From: Gracilaria domingensis
Taxonomy: Eukaryota; Rhodophyta; Florideophyceae; Gracilariales; Gracilariaceae
Direction: 5' to 3'
Length of the DNA: 64,000 bases
NCBI GenBank assembly: GCA_022539475.1
Contig: VCMS01000332.1
Coordinates: forward strand, 1-64,000
Shown here one piece after another: positions 43,029 through 53,938 of the stretch. The translations under genes were made by a program, and so were the position numbers. Each line of letters begins with the position of its first letter. The first letter of the stretch is position 1. The notes under the pieces were generated by a model. That model saw nothing but the letters and a program-made list of their open reading frames with translations. It was not told the DNA's origin and did no database searches.

Positions 43029-45602
43029 GTGACACCCTTTCTGGCAAATGTTCAAGTTTCCAACGCGATACCGACGACAAACGTGGCACACTCGGCTCCT
43101 ATGGAGTTAGCTTCTGGTCCCATTCTTTTTACAGCTGTAACAACAGAGAAAGGACTAGAAACTGTGAATCCGCCTCTATTGGACACACATGTGCAACAGC
43201 CGGACATTTTGGGACAATCACTACGCCAAAACTTAGTCAATGTTGCAGCTCTTTCCGCGTTTGGAAATCAGAGCTTGTTTCAAACTGTTCCCAATGCTTC
43301 CCAAGTAATAACATCTACTGCTGCACCGACTGCAGCCCTTCCTCCCCGTCATTCTGCCTCTAGTTCTAGTCAGGATTCGCGAAAAAAGAAGAAACGCCGT
43401 GTCACGGTAGAACTTGATCGTTATTTCAACGTCAAAACTTCTTTTTGGAATAACAAGGAAGTTGTTACATCGAGCTGTAAAGGAGACCGATGCACATGGA
43501 CTGCGAACAACATTGAGAGTCACCAGAGGCGTTTTCATCTCATGGTATGCTGTGATCAACCATTAGAACTTCGGAAGCAGTGGTACTTGGCCTCTGACGA
43601 TAAAGAGTAGCCTCCTTTTATCTTGAAACCGTGGCCAGGGATGACGGTGTCGGAAGCACGTAGCTATGCAGCCAATATGGCCAAAATGATGACCGACACG
43701 GCCATTGCGGAGTTGAAAGATCCCAATGTCTGGTGCACAGACCCTCTGTATTCTGAGTTCTTCAACAAAAAAGAGAACATACTACGCGTCTCCGAGGTGT
43801 CCAAAGCCAATGATGATCAGATAAATCTGGCTCAACTACTCCTCACCCGGTTTATCGTTGATGAAAATCTGCCCTTTTCTATACTAGATAAGAGAAATGG
43901 ACGTGAACTTGGGCTTGCCGAGTACTCCTTGTTTTTGAGGAGTTCCATTCCTGTTCCATCAAGGCATAAACTGAATGGTTTGATAGACAAGTATTATTGC
44001 ATTATGGAAAAGCGTGTTCGTCACGAGCTTCGAAACCTTCTCTACGAAGGCTTTGCTACTCTCATGTTTGATTCCAGTGAAGATGTGAATGGCTCTCCAA
44101 TGACTAATCTGCTCGCAAGGACTATGGGCAAATCTAGGAGAGATATTAGAACCTTCTTCCTCTGTACTGTCTACACTGGACATGAGAGCTGTGCTGCGGA
44201 TCATTACATGCGTATCGCGGAGAAGACAATTTCGGAATGGATTGGAATTGACAAGCTTGTCGCCGTAGTAACGGATAACACGGAATCTGTCAAAAAGGCT
44301 AGAGAGTCCGTGATGAACTCCAACATTGGAGTCGTCGCCAGTCAAGATCAAGCACATGTAGCTGACAGACTGATGGCGGATATAGGAGAAATAGATTGGA
44401 TTGATGGCGCTATCAAAACCGTCTCAGCCATCGCTGTCTTCTGTCGCCGTCATCGAAGACTCAAGCCCAGATTACTACAGAAAATGAAAGAATATAATGC
44501 TGCGGTTTCTCGTGAAAGACATTCGCAGATACGACTACTAAATCTCAGACTGGAGGGATACCGTAGTCTTCATGACGAAGTCATGGCTACAGATGAAGAT
44601 GAAGAAAACGTGGCTTCGCCCTCAACTAGGTTTGTCCCGGAAATATCGCTTCGAAGCAAGACAATGAAGATCATGTCAAATGTCCGATTTGCTTCCGCAG
44701 AGAAGCTACTTCGATAGTTCCGAAGCATTCTACCTGTTTTACGAGAGCTCGTCAAAGAAGACGATTTTGACTCCTACTTCTCGAAACGAACTGAAGCTGA
44801 GCGGCGTAGCAGAAAGGAAAACTTCGTCGACCCGCTCTTTGAAAACGATTTTCTCATGCGAGTAGAGCAAACGCACGCAATTCTAAAGGCGTGCAGAACG
44901 TACTTGAGAGTTTTTGATTCCGAATCAGCACTGGTCAGTGAAGTATTTGAAGCCACAAGGATCTTAGAAAGGTCTTTAAACAAGCTCCCGCTTGAAAACT
45001 TTCCTGAACCTCAATTGATCAATCAGGCTCACTTCATGAGGGTTTTTCGGAATCGGAAAGACGGACCGCTCGAAGGTATGAAGCGCATTATGATTCCATT
45101 GTTATCCCGACTGCATTATGCCGCTGCTCCGCTGGATCCATACAGGACACCACGGGAGGACATCGAGCTTCACACCGAGGCGCTACGCGCACATTTGGAA
45201 GACTATTATCGTGGCGGAAGCGTTGAAGAGGTTGGTGGGGTACCACTAGACGATTTTATAACTCAAATTATCAGACAATATCATGAAGTACGCTCACTTT
45301 GGGTTCGGAAGAATATTATTAGGAGCGGGAGCGAAAGCAGATCAGGAATGAACAGCGAGCGAAGAGCAGAATGGGAGGTCAGCCCTTTAAGGCACTGGAA
45401 CAATGCTATGATTCCAACTCCGAGCACCAAATTGAAGTAAAAGGCCATGGCTCAGTTGAAGAAGTTTGCTTGCCGCACTTTGTCCGTTAGTCCTACAGCA
45501 ACAGCAACGGAACGAACCTTTAGCTTGTTCGATAGGATTCATACTTTTCAGAGGTCTTCTCCTAGTCAGGAAAAAGTGTCGAAACTTCTCTTTTGTGAGT
45601 GA
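43029..45602 (+). pseudogene. hAT-superfamily transposase with three in-frame stops
   Basis: One frame is open from about 43,029 to a TGA at 45,600 with stops only at 43,608 (TAG), 44,715 (TAG) and 45,438 (TAA) and no frameshift. Order: a Ser/Pro/Thr-rich N-terminus; a BED-like zinc finger (CKGDRC then HQRRFH) at about 43,482-43,530; an N-terminal helical region; the catalytic core with LMFDSSEDVNG (first Asp) and AVVTDNTESVKKA (second Asp); an all-helical insertion; and the C-terminal hAT dimerisation motif (SVSPTATATERTFSLF, then QEKVSKLLF). hAT transposases excise DNA by hairpin formation and leave 8-bp duplications. An ORF at 42,808-43,032 in another frame may be an older N-terminus. The copy is inactive unless stops are suppressed. 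Confidence 0.82.
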
Positions 45603-46289
45603 AACTCTAGGGTTATTCGCTCCGTGTATGGGGGTATTGTGGATTCAGAGCAAAATATGGTTGAGAATCAAACGCGACCAATGCAAGAACTTCGCCGCGT
45701 CTGAAATGTCGTTGTATCTACTCTTCGACGAATGCGTAATGCGCAAATCTCTGAAGCCGGTAGAGAAGAAGCACAAAGGCGAGGGATAGAAGGTCAACAT
45801 GGTACCTTAGTGGCTGATCGGGCATTGCAACGTGGTATACCACCCCCACCGTTTTCTAACCCTGATAGGTGTGTGACAGATACGATGAGTATTTCGTCTA
45901 CGAGAAACTTATAATCTGAACTACTTTAACGATTTCGTGTTTGTAGTGAGCTTTTCTATGGTTACTAAGGAAGCATTTGGAAGCCCTCATTCGCTGTTAT
46001 CATGCTTAGTGTCATGAGATTTGTGGTCTAGCTCTCGCCTTGCTCTTGTTTATGATAAAAACTGTACTAGGTTCACGCTATATGTCAGGAAGCCTGACTG
46101 CTCTGCGCGTGAGCTAGTCTAGATCAAGTATCGGAAGCTGTGCAGTGGATGACAGTAATTTAACGGAAACGGTGTGGTGTTGAGTTGGGTTCAAATAATT
46201 CTAGTTACGAGTCGTTGAGAGATGAGAAGACGCTAAGGCGCACGCTTAGTTTCCAACATGCAGCCGATCGCCGGTGGCAGTATTAATCG
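45603..46289. other. Stretch with no supported gene
   Basis: 3' flank of the hAT gene; only short ORFs. Confidence 0.35.
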
Positions 46290-46765
46290 CAGGCCGAGCT
46301 CTATCTGGCTGTAGGTCGGTTCGAGGACAGGGTAGACTCTGCAAGCAGAATTTCTGCCAGATTCAGTTTGCTTCTATTCTCAACACATCCAAGGCTGCCC
46401 AAGCCAGAGATCCTGGATTGCTCTTGAAATTCAAACCTTGGAGGGGGGGTGGCATATTGCGCGCGCTTAGTATGCACGCCGTTTCTCTGTTATTAAAGTA
46501 TACAATATAGAACTTGGGAGCAGCTATTTTACTGGAGAATATAATCGCAGGCAACTTCTATATTCAGCTTTGCATTCCAACCATTCCATAGTTACAACAA
46601 GTTCTAGTGTACACGTAGCAACTTTTTTAATTACATGGTAGACCCGTTTATAGTTGTGCTCTCTATCAAAATGGGTTACTTTGCACCGTTGGGACTAGGA
46701 AACATGAAGCAAAACGGTTATATTTGACCGTCTGAAATCAGGAAAGATTGGGACGCGTTCCGGCG
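46290..46765. repeat. Long inverted repeat, right arm
   Basis: Reverse complement matches 39,045-39,520 with scattered substitutions and small indels (about 90-95% by eye). The pogo-type gene that adjoins the left arm is absent here: similarity stops close to where its ATG would be. Confidence 0.85.
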
Positions 46766-46989
46766 TAGTTAGGCATACGTTCAGTTTGCCAAGTGAAGAC
46801 GCAAAAGAGGCGCGATTTAGAAAGAGAATATTGTTTGCTGACGTCAGCAAATGATGCATCAGGATCGTTGTAAACATCCCAGATTGTATTCTACAATGTT
46901 TCGTTGGCATTCATAGCGTGGGGACGAAAATGATAGCTAATTAGAATGACGTACCTTATGGATGACCTCAGCTTGCTTTAAAGGCAAAT

Positions 46990-47668
46990 TGCTTGCGTTG
47001 TAGAGTTCAGCAGCACCAGGACGGACTGTTGATTGTCGTGTTTGCTCTAGGCTTTCCCGCGCAAATGTTTGACGGTGAAGAACATGAACACGCTCTAGAA
47101 GAGATAGAGTTAGCTTGTGTCTGTTCTGAGCTCAGACTTGGCGCGAAATGCGCTCTGAAGGAGTCAATTTGCTATTTGAATATATTGCCATCGTTTCGAT
47201 ATATTGACGGGACGTTATAATGCGTTTACGCAATATGTTGAAGTTACCAACATATTGGTATGGAACTTTCGTGCGGAGATAATCTATGCTGCGGTTAATG
47301 TTCCAGGCAGCTGGCATGATAGTCGCTTTGCGTACATTTCCGGATTGTATTTTTCTTTTCGGCGCGATGACGAAAGCAAGTCGTCAAGATATGCAATCTT
47401 ATTAGACGACCAGGTTTTTGTAGGTAATGTAGAAGCAGCCAAAAGAAATTTGGTGCGAGCGCGCAAGGTGAATGAATCAAATTATGTTCCAAAGTTCACA
47501 GGTATGGTGGCTCTCGGTTTAGCTTTGCAACGGCTTTATCTTAAAGAACTTCAAAGTGCAGAATGGGCGTGCGTGGTCGTCGCGCTACTTTCAGACGTCT
47601 GTCATGTACACTTCGTTCGAACCATGCGAAGCGCGGGAGAATATTGGCAATTGCATGCCACTTGGTAG
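46990..47668 (+). pseudogene. PIF/Harbinger transposase fragment
   Basis: Two overlapping frames. The first ends in FRYIDGT, the strand with a catalytic Asp. The second, shifted near 47,210, continues YNAFTQYVEVTNIL, then AVNVPGSWHDSRFAYISGLYF (the PGS.HDS signature of DDE_Tnp_4), then a LLDD strand. The third catalytic acid region is not clear. The fragment lacks the start and end of the usual ~400-residue protein and the accompanying Myb-like gene. Confidence 0.65.
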
Positions 47669-48441
47669 ACTACCGCATTCGCCGCCTTAGTTACAGTCGA
47701 AATGGTTCTGTATATTCTCATTAGAACACAAAAAAAGTGTGAATGCTGAAGAAGGTTTTCTCGTTGAAGGGATTTTAAAGAGGGGATTACTTCAACCCCT
47801 GGTGCCGTTGAGAACATTGCAGAATTGATGGCAGTACTTGTGTGAGCTGGCTTTCTTATCTGTTCCCCAACAGTACCTGATTTCGTGCTAACGAAACTCG
47901 GAGGACCAGGGCGATGAAGCTGCTCACGAATGTTAAAATGATCTTATTTACCAGCCCTTGCTGTTAAAATGTCCAGGACAGACCCACCCAAGTTCGCTCG
48001 TTGAGGATTGGCCTGGTCTACGTGTTGATGGATCGGTACAGTGAATCAAATGAACACACGTCGCACTCCGGTTTTGCTTCGGCGCCATTTTCAATCCCGC
48101 CATATTCCGGAACTTCCAAGCGCGATAGACTGGAGCTTCCAGAAAATAGTCGGTATACCCAAGGGTACCAATGATACTGTTCTCTACGGACAGTGGTACT
48201 TACCGGACTCCTTCCCGGAGGTGAAGTGAACATTGAGACTTCTTATAGTAATTGAACTACTGCTGCGGCAGTGTGGACTACAAACTGCTCGCTGTCACTA
48301 AAAATTTCGAAGTCCTTATCGGAGGAAGATTTGCTTATGTTGCACAAATGTGTGCAGGGGTAGAATAGATGACAAACTTGGGTGTAGGGGTACGGAAGAC
48401 ATGGAGATGGTCAAGGAACTCGTACTCTCACAATTTGACTT
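47669..48441. other. Stretch with no supported gene
   Basis: Short ORFs only; could be the decayed upstream part of the LINE described next, but no RT motif is visible. Confidence 0.35.
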
Positions 48442-49151
48442 TTGAGAAATAGAGCTATACGGAGACAACCATCTCATGATCAACAGTTAGGACCAGTGAT
48501 CCACCTCTTGGACAAAGAGAACGAAGTCTACGTTAATTGGATACCCAGCCATTTTGGAATTCCTGAGAACGAAAGAGTCGATAAGCTTGCAAAAGAAGGT
48601 CTGAACAAAGCACTTTCTAAGCAGATCCTCGTACCGATGGATATGCTTGACGCTAAGATTCTTCTCTCAAGCACAAAAAGTCCCTTACTTTCTTGCGAGA
48701 ATGCTCTGATTTTTCTGAGGACCATGGAGAAACCCGGAAGGCTGAAGTGACACTGGCGCAATTCTTCACAGGACATGTGCCATCACTTCATCCCGTGGCC
48801 TCTGATCTGAACCAAAAAACGCTGCGGTGCTCCTGTAGAACAAACGCTAAAAAAGACTGCGACCATGTGGTTCTGCGATGCCCACATCACAACATGTCTC
48901 GACGATCCCTCTTGGCTGGACAGCCCCAAGAAGCCAAATCATCAGTGCCGTACCTGATAAGACATAATTCACAGAAATTCTTGGCCTTTTTAAAGAGAGA
49001 GAACCTCCTATTGAGGCTCTACTGTACAGTCCGCAAAGTTCCAATTGCAGTAGCTCTGATATCTGCTCCGCAGACCCCCCTTGACCCAACTGTTCTTGCA
49101 AGACCACACCAGCGGCTTCTGATAGCCTTCCCACCATGCATAAGAGCATGA
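48442..49151 (+). pseudogene. Non-LTR retrotransposon (LINE) 3' end: RNase H and tail domain
   Basis: The first frame (48,442-48,750) has the RNase H signature VNWIPSHFGIPENERVDKLA, in which WIPSH.GI..NE..D.LAK is the conserved C-terminal block; the earlier catalytic residues are not seen. The second frame (48,693-49,151) gives the usual tail with LAQFFTGHVPSL and a Cys/His cluster (CSCRTNAKKDCDHVVLRCP). One frameshift separates them. A 5'-truncated copy is typical for elements inserted by target-primed reverse transcription. Confidence 0.72.
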
Positions 49152-49267
49152 TAGCACTCAAGAAGTAGGGTGCGTTCCCACAGTATAAAATACACTACGT
49201 AGCTCAATAAAAAGGGGGCGAAAATACAAAGCTCACAAGACATTCTTTATTAGCTCACACAGTAACC

Positions 49268-50261
49268 TTAGGACTTCGTGGCATCCCCTTTCTTATCAAT
49301 GACAGCCAAACACCTACGCTTGATGCTGTTATACAGCTTAAGCAAGTAGTCAGGCTCTATCGACGCCCACGCCTCGACAATAGCAGCCTTCAATTCCTGA
49401 ACATTCTCGTAGCTCCTATGACCTCTGTAAACTCTACGAACCAGATAGCCCCAGACATTCTCAATTATATTGAGGTCAGGGTACCTAGCAGACCACGGTA
49501 GAGTTCGTATATGGCGCTTAGAGAGCCAGCTACGGCTCTAAGCAGAGGTGTGGATAGGCGCGTTATCTTGTTGAAATATAAATGGATGCGATTCTCCAAA
49601 AGTGTCGGTTACCAACGGCAGCAAACCCAGCCTCAATGTGTTACAGTACTTCTCAGAGTTCTGCTTACCATCCAAAAAGACAATATCCGAAACGCCATAA
49701 AACGAAATCGCACCCCACACCATCACTGAGCCACCCCCATTCTGACGAGTAGAGAAGCGGCTTGCCTCCTTCCGTAAATCGTGCCAGTATTTAGCAAGAC
49801 CATCCGGGCAGTCTAAGTTAAGCTTTTTCTCGTCTGAAAATATTACGCGAACCCAAAACGGATCCCTTTTCGTTACGTGGCGAGAAGCCTAAACCCCCCT
49901 GGCCTCTTTATGTTTTGAAGTCCTTCTGGGACTCTTCGTGTAGTTGCGATACTTGAGATGAGGTTGCGCACGCAGTATCTGCTGAACGCGGTGAACTATG
50001 ATGGGCAAGTTAAGACGCTGACGCAGTTGAGAAGCGCTATAATCACCTATAGAAGCCCGTCAAATCAGTAGCGTTTTGGCCCTGGTTGATATTTTCCTTG
50101 CATTTGTTGGCTTAAACGGCTTCTTTTTTGACTTTTTTTTGCTTTAAAAAGCGATAAATGGCCGAGGTGGAAAGCTCTAGTTGGTCTGCAATGACACGGA
50201 TAGGTACAAGAGCATAAGTTAACGCCAGGATTTGGCCTAGTTCCACTGTGCTGAGGTACAT
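49268..50261 (-). pseudogene. Tc1/mariner (Tc3-like) transposase, full length but broken
   Basis: From an ATG at 50,261 to a TAA at 49,268, about 331 codons, the normal family length. Order: an N-terminal helix-turn-helix (AIYRFLKQKK), a linker with TKSPRRTSKH, then the DDE core: VIFSDEKKLNLD (first Asp), VMVWGAISF, FQQDNAPIH (second Asp) and DLNIIENVWGYL (catalytic Glu). Interruptions: TAA at 50,112, a frameshift near 50,070, TAG at 49,889 and TAG at 49,538, the last directly after the QQDNAPIH motif. The enzyme would move DNA flanked by TA. The surrounding TIRs were not identified with certainty. Confidence 0.88.
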
Positions 50262-50623
50262 GTCTTTGAAATTGCGGGGCGTACAAGCTATGAAACAAAG
50301 CTGCTCACGGGAGTGGGACAGCTTTGTGATCTATGAGGCACTACGGATGTCTTTATATATATGTTTACTTGGAGCCAATATGGCGCGAGTGCAACAGTGC
50401 ACTTTGCAGTGTGGTACGCGGATGCCTGTTGCTGACAACACAGACTGCAAATGGTCGCTGACACACCGTCTGTGTGCCAAAGGGCACGACATGGCGGGGA
50501 GAGGCGTACTTATGACGCCTCGCTCTACGGATAGCGACTCAGTAGAGAGACCATCGACCTAGTCGACATTTGTATGCATCCCTCGTTGAACTGGTAGCAT
50601 TCGCTGCGTTACTAAAACCTGGC

Positions 50624-51445
50624 ATGGAACCAAACAACAATGCCAATCCGACTGCGTCGATCAACCTGAAGCCAAATAAGCTGGAAGTGTTCGAAGGTAC
50701 TCCTGATTTCCTCGTTTTTAACACTTGGCTATATAAATTAGAGCAATACTTCAATCTTATTCCGTTAGCAAACGGAAACGTTTTGCTCACAGATGAGAAT
50801 CGAATCGCATTTGCTACTACTCTGCTTACAGGCACGGCTGCGACTTGGTGGTACACCGTCTTGAAGGCCAATGACGTGCCTCAGACGTGGGAAGGTTTTA
50901 CTGCTGCTATCAGACGAGAGTTTGTCCCTGAAGATCACGAACGCCGCGCTCGTGATACACTTCGTTCCTGCAAACAAACTGGAACCGTTGCGGAGTATCT
51001 TTCTCGCTTTCGTAATATTGTTCTTACCGTTCCAGGCATGACCCAAAGTGAAAAGTGGGACAAGTTTGTAAGTGGTCTTAAGTCTAAGATTCAGTTCGAG
51101 GTTCGCAAAGCCAACCGTTTCGACTTTGAGGAGGCCACTAAGATTGCCATACGCCTCGAGGCGGCGTTTGCAGGGCTGAATTTGGGATATCATTCAGGCA
51201 ACAGTGGTTCGGCTAATTCTGGCCCGGAGCCTATGGACATTGGTAACACAAATGTTCGTCCAACGGCTCGTTCAAAGCAGCGCCTTGAAGACATAAAAAA
51301 CAATGCCTGCTTTGTTTGCCACAAACCCGGATGTCGGCCATACAAGCACCGCCAGCGCACTGATGACCATTCTACAAGCGTCGCCAATGTCGAAGCCGCT
51401 TTGATGGCATCCGAGAATGTAGAATCTGATAGCTCGGGAAACTAA
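50624..51445 (+). CDS. gag: Gag of element D
   Basis: 273 residues from the first ATG. A complete Retrotrans_gag capsid: FEGTPDFLVFNTWLYKLEQYF at the start, LLTGTAATWWYTVL in the middle, then a F.P.DHERRARDTLRSCKQ helix and VAEYLSRFRN; a linker with PMDIGNTN precedes the nucleocapsid. The zinc knuckle reads CFVCHKPGCRPYKH: spacing is that of a CCHC knuckle but the third and fourth ligands are exchanged (Cys then His), a CCCH arrangement. The ORF is uninterrupted and ends in TAA directly behind a GGGAAAC heptamer. Longer than element A's Gag in its capsid part and clearly of another Gypsy lineage. Confidence 0.85.
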   Translation: MEPNNNANPTASINLKPNKLEVFEGTPDFLVFNTWLYKLEQYFNLIPLANGNVLLTDENRIAFATTLLTGTAATWWYTVLKANDVPQTWEGFTAAIRREFVPEDHERRARDTLRSCKQTGTVAEYLSRFRNIVLTVPGMTQSEKWDKFVSGLKSKIQFEVRKANRFDFEEATKIAIRLEAAFAGLNLGYHSGNSGSANSGPEPMDIGNTNVRPTARSKQRLEDIKNNACFVCHKPGCRPYKHRQRTDDHSTSVANVEAALMASENVESDSSGN

Positions 51446-51485
51446 ACGGTCCTTCTAAAACAAAGAAGAGTACGTCAGAAGGGCC
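51436..51485 (+). promoter_or_regulatory. -1 programmed ribosomal frameshift signal, element D
   Basis: Slippery heptamer G-GGA-AAC in the gag frame (51,436-51,442), followed immediately by the gag stop TAA. After a 5-base spacer comes a stem GGTCCTTCT (51,448-51,456) pairing with AGAAGGGCC (51,477-51,485) across a 20-base loop: 9 pairs including one G-U. Slipping back one base enters the protease frame precisely. All three parts of the classical signal are present. Confidence 0.8.
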
Positions 51486-52224
51486 TCTTGTATCAAACGT
51501 GTCGTTTTGCCAAAATGTTTCTAGTGATATTGCTAGCGTTCCTTGCGTTCCTCTTCTTGTGTTTGAGGGAACGTTTAATTCAATCCCCGTATCTATTCTG
51601 AAAGATGATGGATGCACATGCAACGTACTTTCACGAAGTTTTGCTGATCTTCATCGTGATTCGCTGCAATTTCAACCTACTTTGATGGATGTGTGCCACT
51701 CCAAGAAAGGTTCAAGTGAAATTGCAACGGAAATGGCTCTCGGTACTATTCGTGTCGGACAGTATGTGTTTGACGGAGTTTGGTTGGTTGCAGACTGTCG
51801 CTACGATGTGTTGTTGGGTATGCCTTGGCGTGCAAATGAAAAGTCACACGTTGACTATGAACATCGCATTGTTAGCGTTTCGGGTCACGAGCTGGCTCGT
51901 ACTATTGCTCCTCGTTCCAAGCCAATACGTGTCGCAACAATGGGTCTGAAACGTTTTCGGCGTTTACTTCGGCATAAGCCCGGGAATGCAACGATGTATC
52001 ATGTGGTCTCGAGACCGGTCCCTGCACCCAAGACGCAGTCCGAGCCAGACACCCCGCAACCATCTCCAAAAGAGTCTCTTCTTTCGCATGGCGATGAGGA
52101 GCTTCGTGCTGTTCTGCACGATTTTGAGGCTGTGTTCCAACCCGAGCTGCGGGCCGGTCTGCCGCCAGAACGAGATGTGGAACATGAAATTGATGTCGTC
52201 TGTGTTCTGCAAAGTGGAATATAG
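51446..52224 (+). pseudogene. pol: Pol of element D: protease and RT linker, 3'-truncated
   Basis: Entered by the -1 shift at 51,442. The retropepsin shows SILKDDGCTCNVLS, where the usual D-S/T-G is D-D-G, and the second motif YDVLLGMPWR. Near the end, FEAVFQPELRAGLPPERDVEHEIDV is the standard segment that leads into Gypsy reverse transcriptase; similarity then ends, with a TAG at 52,222. RT, RNase H and integrase are missing. The exchange of Ser/Thr for Asp in the active-site triad is unusual and may impair or alter catalysis. Confidence 0.75.
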
Positions 52225-52664
52225 TCTGTTCGCCTTGGAAACTAAGCTAGTTTTGGGGCTATTTGGGGCGCGCGAGGGGGTAGCAGAGGCTGGCACTCAA
52301 AAAATTAAGAAATTTTGGAATATTAAATTCCATTTCGCGCAGTTTAGTTCTTGGGTCCCCTAGTTTTTGTAGAGGTTCTACTTCGCCGCACCACCCCATT
52401 CACTCTTTTCCGCGACCCTCTCTCAAAACTGCACTCGTGCTAGTTTGCGTTTCCATTTTCTCCCATGTTGCAATGCCAATCGCAACTCATCCCACCTCAA
52501 TCATTCCATCACTTCTTCCCAGTCCACATCACCCCCGCTATTTACCCATTTCTCGCCCATCACGCGTTCCCATCCTCTCTCTCCGTCTCCGCAAACGTCA
52601 TTTTGTAGAAGTCAGGTGGACAACCCTCCCCCTTCTCGTATACCCGCCTCGCCCCAAAACGGCT
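52225..52664. other. Stretch with no supported gene
   Basis: Beyond element D; C-rich on the plus strand towards the right. The plus-strand ORFs here and up to 53,500 are shadows of the coiled-coil gene on the minus strand. Confidence 0.4.
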
Positions 52665-53594
52665 TCAAATCCCTCCCATCCTTCTCTCATCCTGTCCCCT
52701 CAGAATCCACTTCGCAGTCCGCGCTACCTCCGCCGCACTCCTAAATCCAGTCACCACCGGAGCTCCCACTCCCTCCCGCGGCACCTCCTCCACCACCTTC
52801 TTCATCTCCTTACGCCTCTTCTTCAGACGGCTCTTCCCATCCCCAACCCCACCACCCTTTGTCTTCGGTGTCACAGGAGACCCCTTCTGCACCGCCACCC
52901 TTCCCACACTTCCCTTCTCCGTCTTTCCCTCCACACCTCCTTTCAGCGTCTCCTCTTCCACCAATCTTTGCCTCTTGCCCAGCTCCTTCACCTCCTTCTC
53001 CAGCACGTCCAACCTCTCGTTCAGAACCCTATTCTCCTCCCGCAACTCTCCAACCTCCCTTCCCGCACACTCCACTACCCCATACACATGATTTCTCATC
53101 TCCACTCCCAATACCGACAACGAATTCCGCAGGCTCGAAATCGCCTCAACCGAAACACCACTACCACCCCCACTCAGCACCACACCGCCCATTTCCGTTA
53201 CAATCTCCACAATTCCATCGTCCAGTTGCTCCTTCATCACCAACCCCAACATCCCCACCCTCGCCTTCATCTCCCCCACAAACCGCATCTCCCTGTCACC
53301 CTCTCCGCCCCCACTTCTTATCTGGTCTCCAACCTCTAACTGACTCAGATGCACCGCACCCCTTCTCTCCATTGCGACCCCCTCCACCTCCAATTCTACC
53401 CCCTTCTCCACCTCATCACCATCCCCTCTCCTCGCCTCACACTTCTTTCCTTCATCAGCCACTTCCTTCTTCTGTGACATGCGACCAGCCGCCGTAATCA
53501 CGTCCTCTTCCCGCTTTGGTGACGGCGTCTGCGGTACCTCCTTCCCCTCCAACAGCGCCAACAGCTCCTCATCCTTCACGTATCCGTTTGACAT
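52665..53594 (-). CDS. Hypothetical coiled-coil protein (309 residues)
   Basis: ATG at 53,594 (MSNGYVKDEELL); the frame is open further upstream but without another ATG. The sequence is rich in Glu, Lys, Val and Gly. A heptad-type coiled coil lies around residues 175-225 (GELREENRVLNERLDVLEKEVKEL is its core, here broken up in description), followed by a Lys/Gly-rich basic stretch and a C-terminal segment with SAAEVARTAKWILRGQDE. No known domain recognised. Strong purine bias of the sense strand and an intact frame support coding. Coiled coil plus basic tail also occurs in Gag-like proteins, so an element origin is possible; no element-like neighbours were seen. Confidence 0.55.
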   Translation of the reverse strand: MSNGYVKDEELLALLEGKEVPQTPSPKREEDVITAAGRMSQKKEVADEGKKCEARRGDGDEVEKGVELEVEGVAMERRGAVHLSQLEVGDQIRSGGGEGDREMRFVGEMKARVGMLGLVMKEQLDDGIVEIVTEMGGVVLSGGGSGVSVEAISSLRNSLSVLGVEMRNHVYGVVECAGREVGELREENRVLNERLDVLEKEVKELGKRQRLVEEETLKGGVEGKTEKGSVGRVAVQKGSPVTPKTKGGGVGDGKSRLKKRRKEMKKVVEEVPREGVGAPVVTGFRSAAEVARTAKWILRGQDERRMGGI

Positions 53595-53938
53595 CTTCAC
53601 AAGAAGTAGTAGTTGGATCGAAGTTTCCGCTGCGATACAGTGCAATCGAGCTAAACTGTGGTGTCCACCCCCACTGTCCAACCACACGGGCTATATCCAG
53701 CACCATGATTGTCCCTGTTTCCCTCATCCCATTTCCCGCCAAAACATCTACTGTACACCTTCGCACCTTCCACTATTTAAGCGCCACCTCTCTGTCTCCT
53801 CTTTCGCGCTCACATAATCCCCACCCACTTCGCCTCGACCGGCGATATTTTTCTCTTCCACCATAACCCCACTCGATGGTTATAGCAAAACAGGAAGATA
53901 TTGCCAGTGGAGGCAAGCTAGGGACTAGTGATTGTACT

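Larger units (their letters stand above)
50624..52224 (+). mobile_element. Element D: Ty3/Gypsy fragment (gag-protease-start of RT)
   Basis: Gag, -1 frameshift signal, protease and the short linker that precedes RT, then loss of similarity at about 52,200. No LTR was recognised on either side. Confidence 0.8.

Noticed and set aside
52437-53497. 300- and 212-codon plus ORFs rich in Pro, Ser and His
   Set aside because: Low-complexity shadows of the purine-rich coiled-coil gene on the minus strand.
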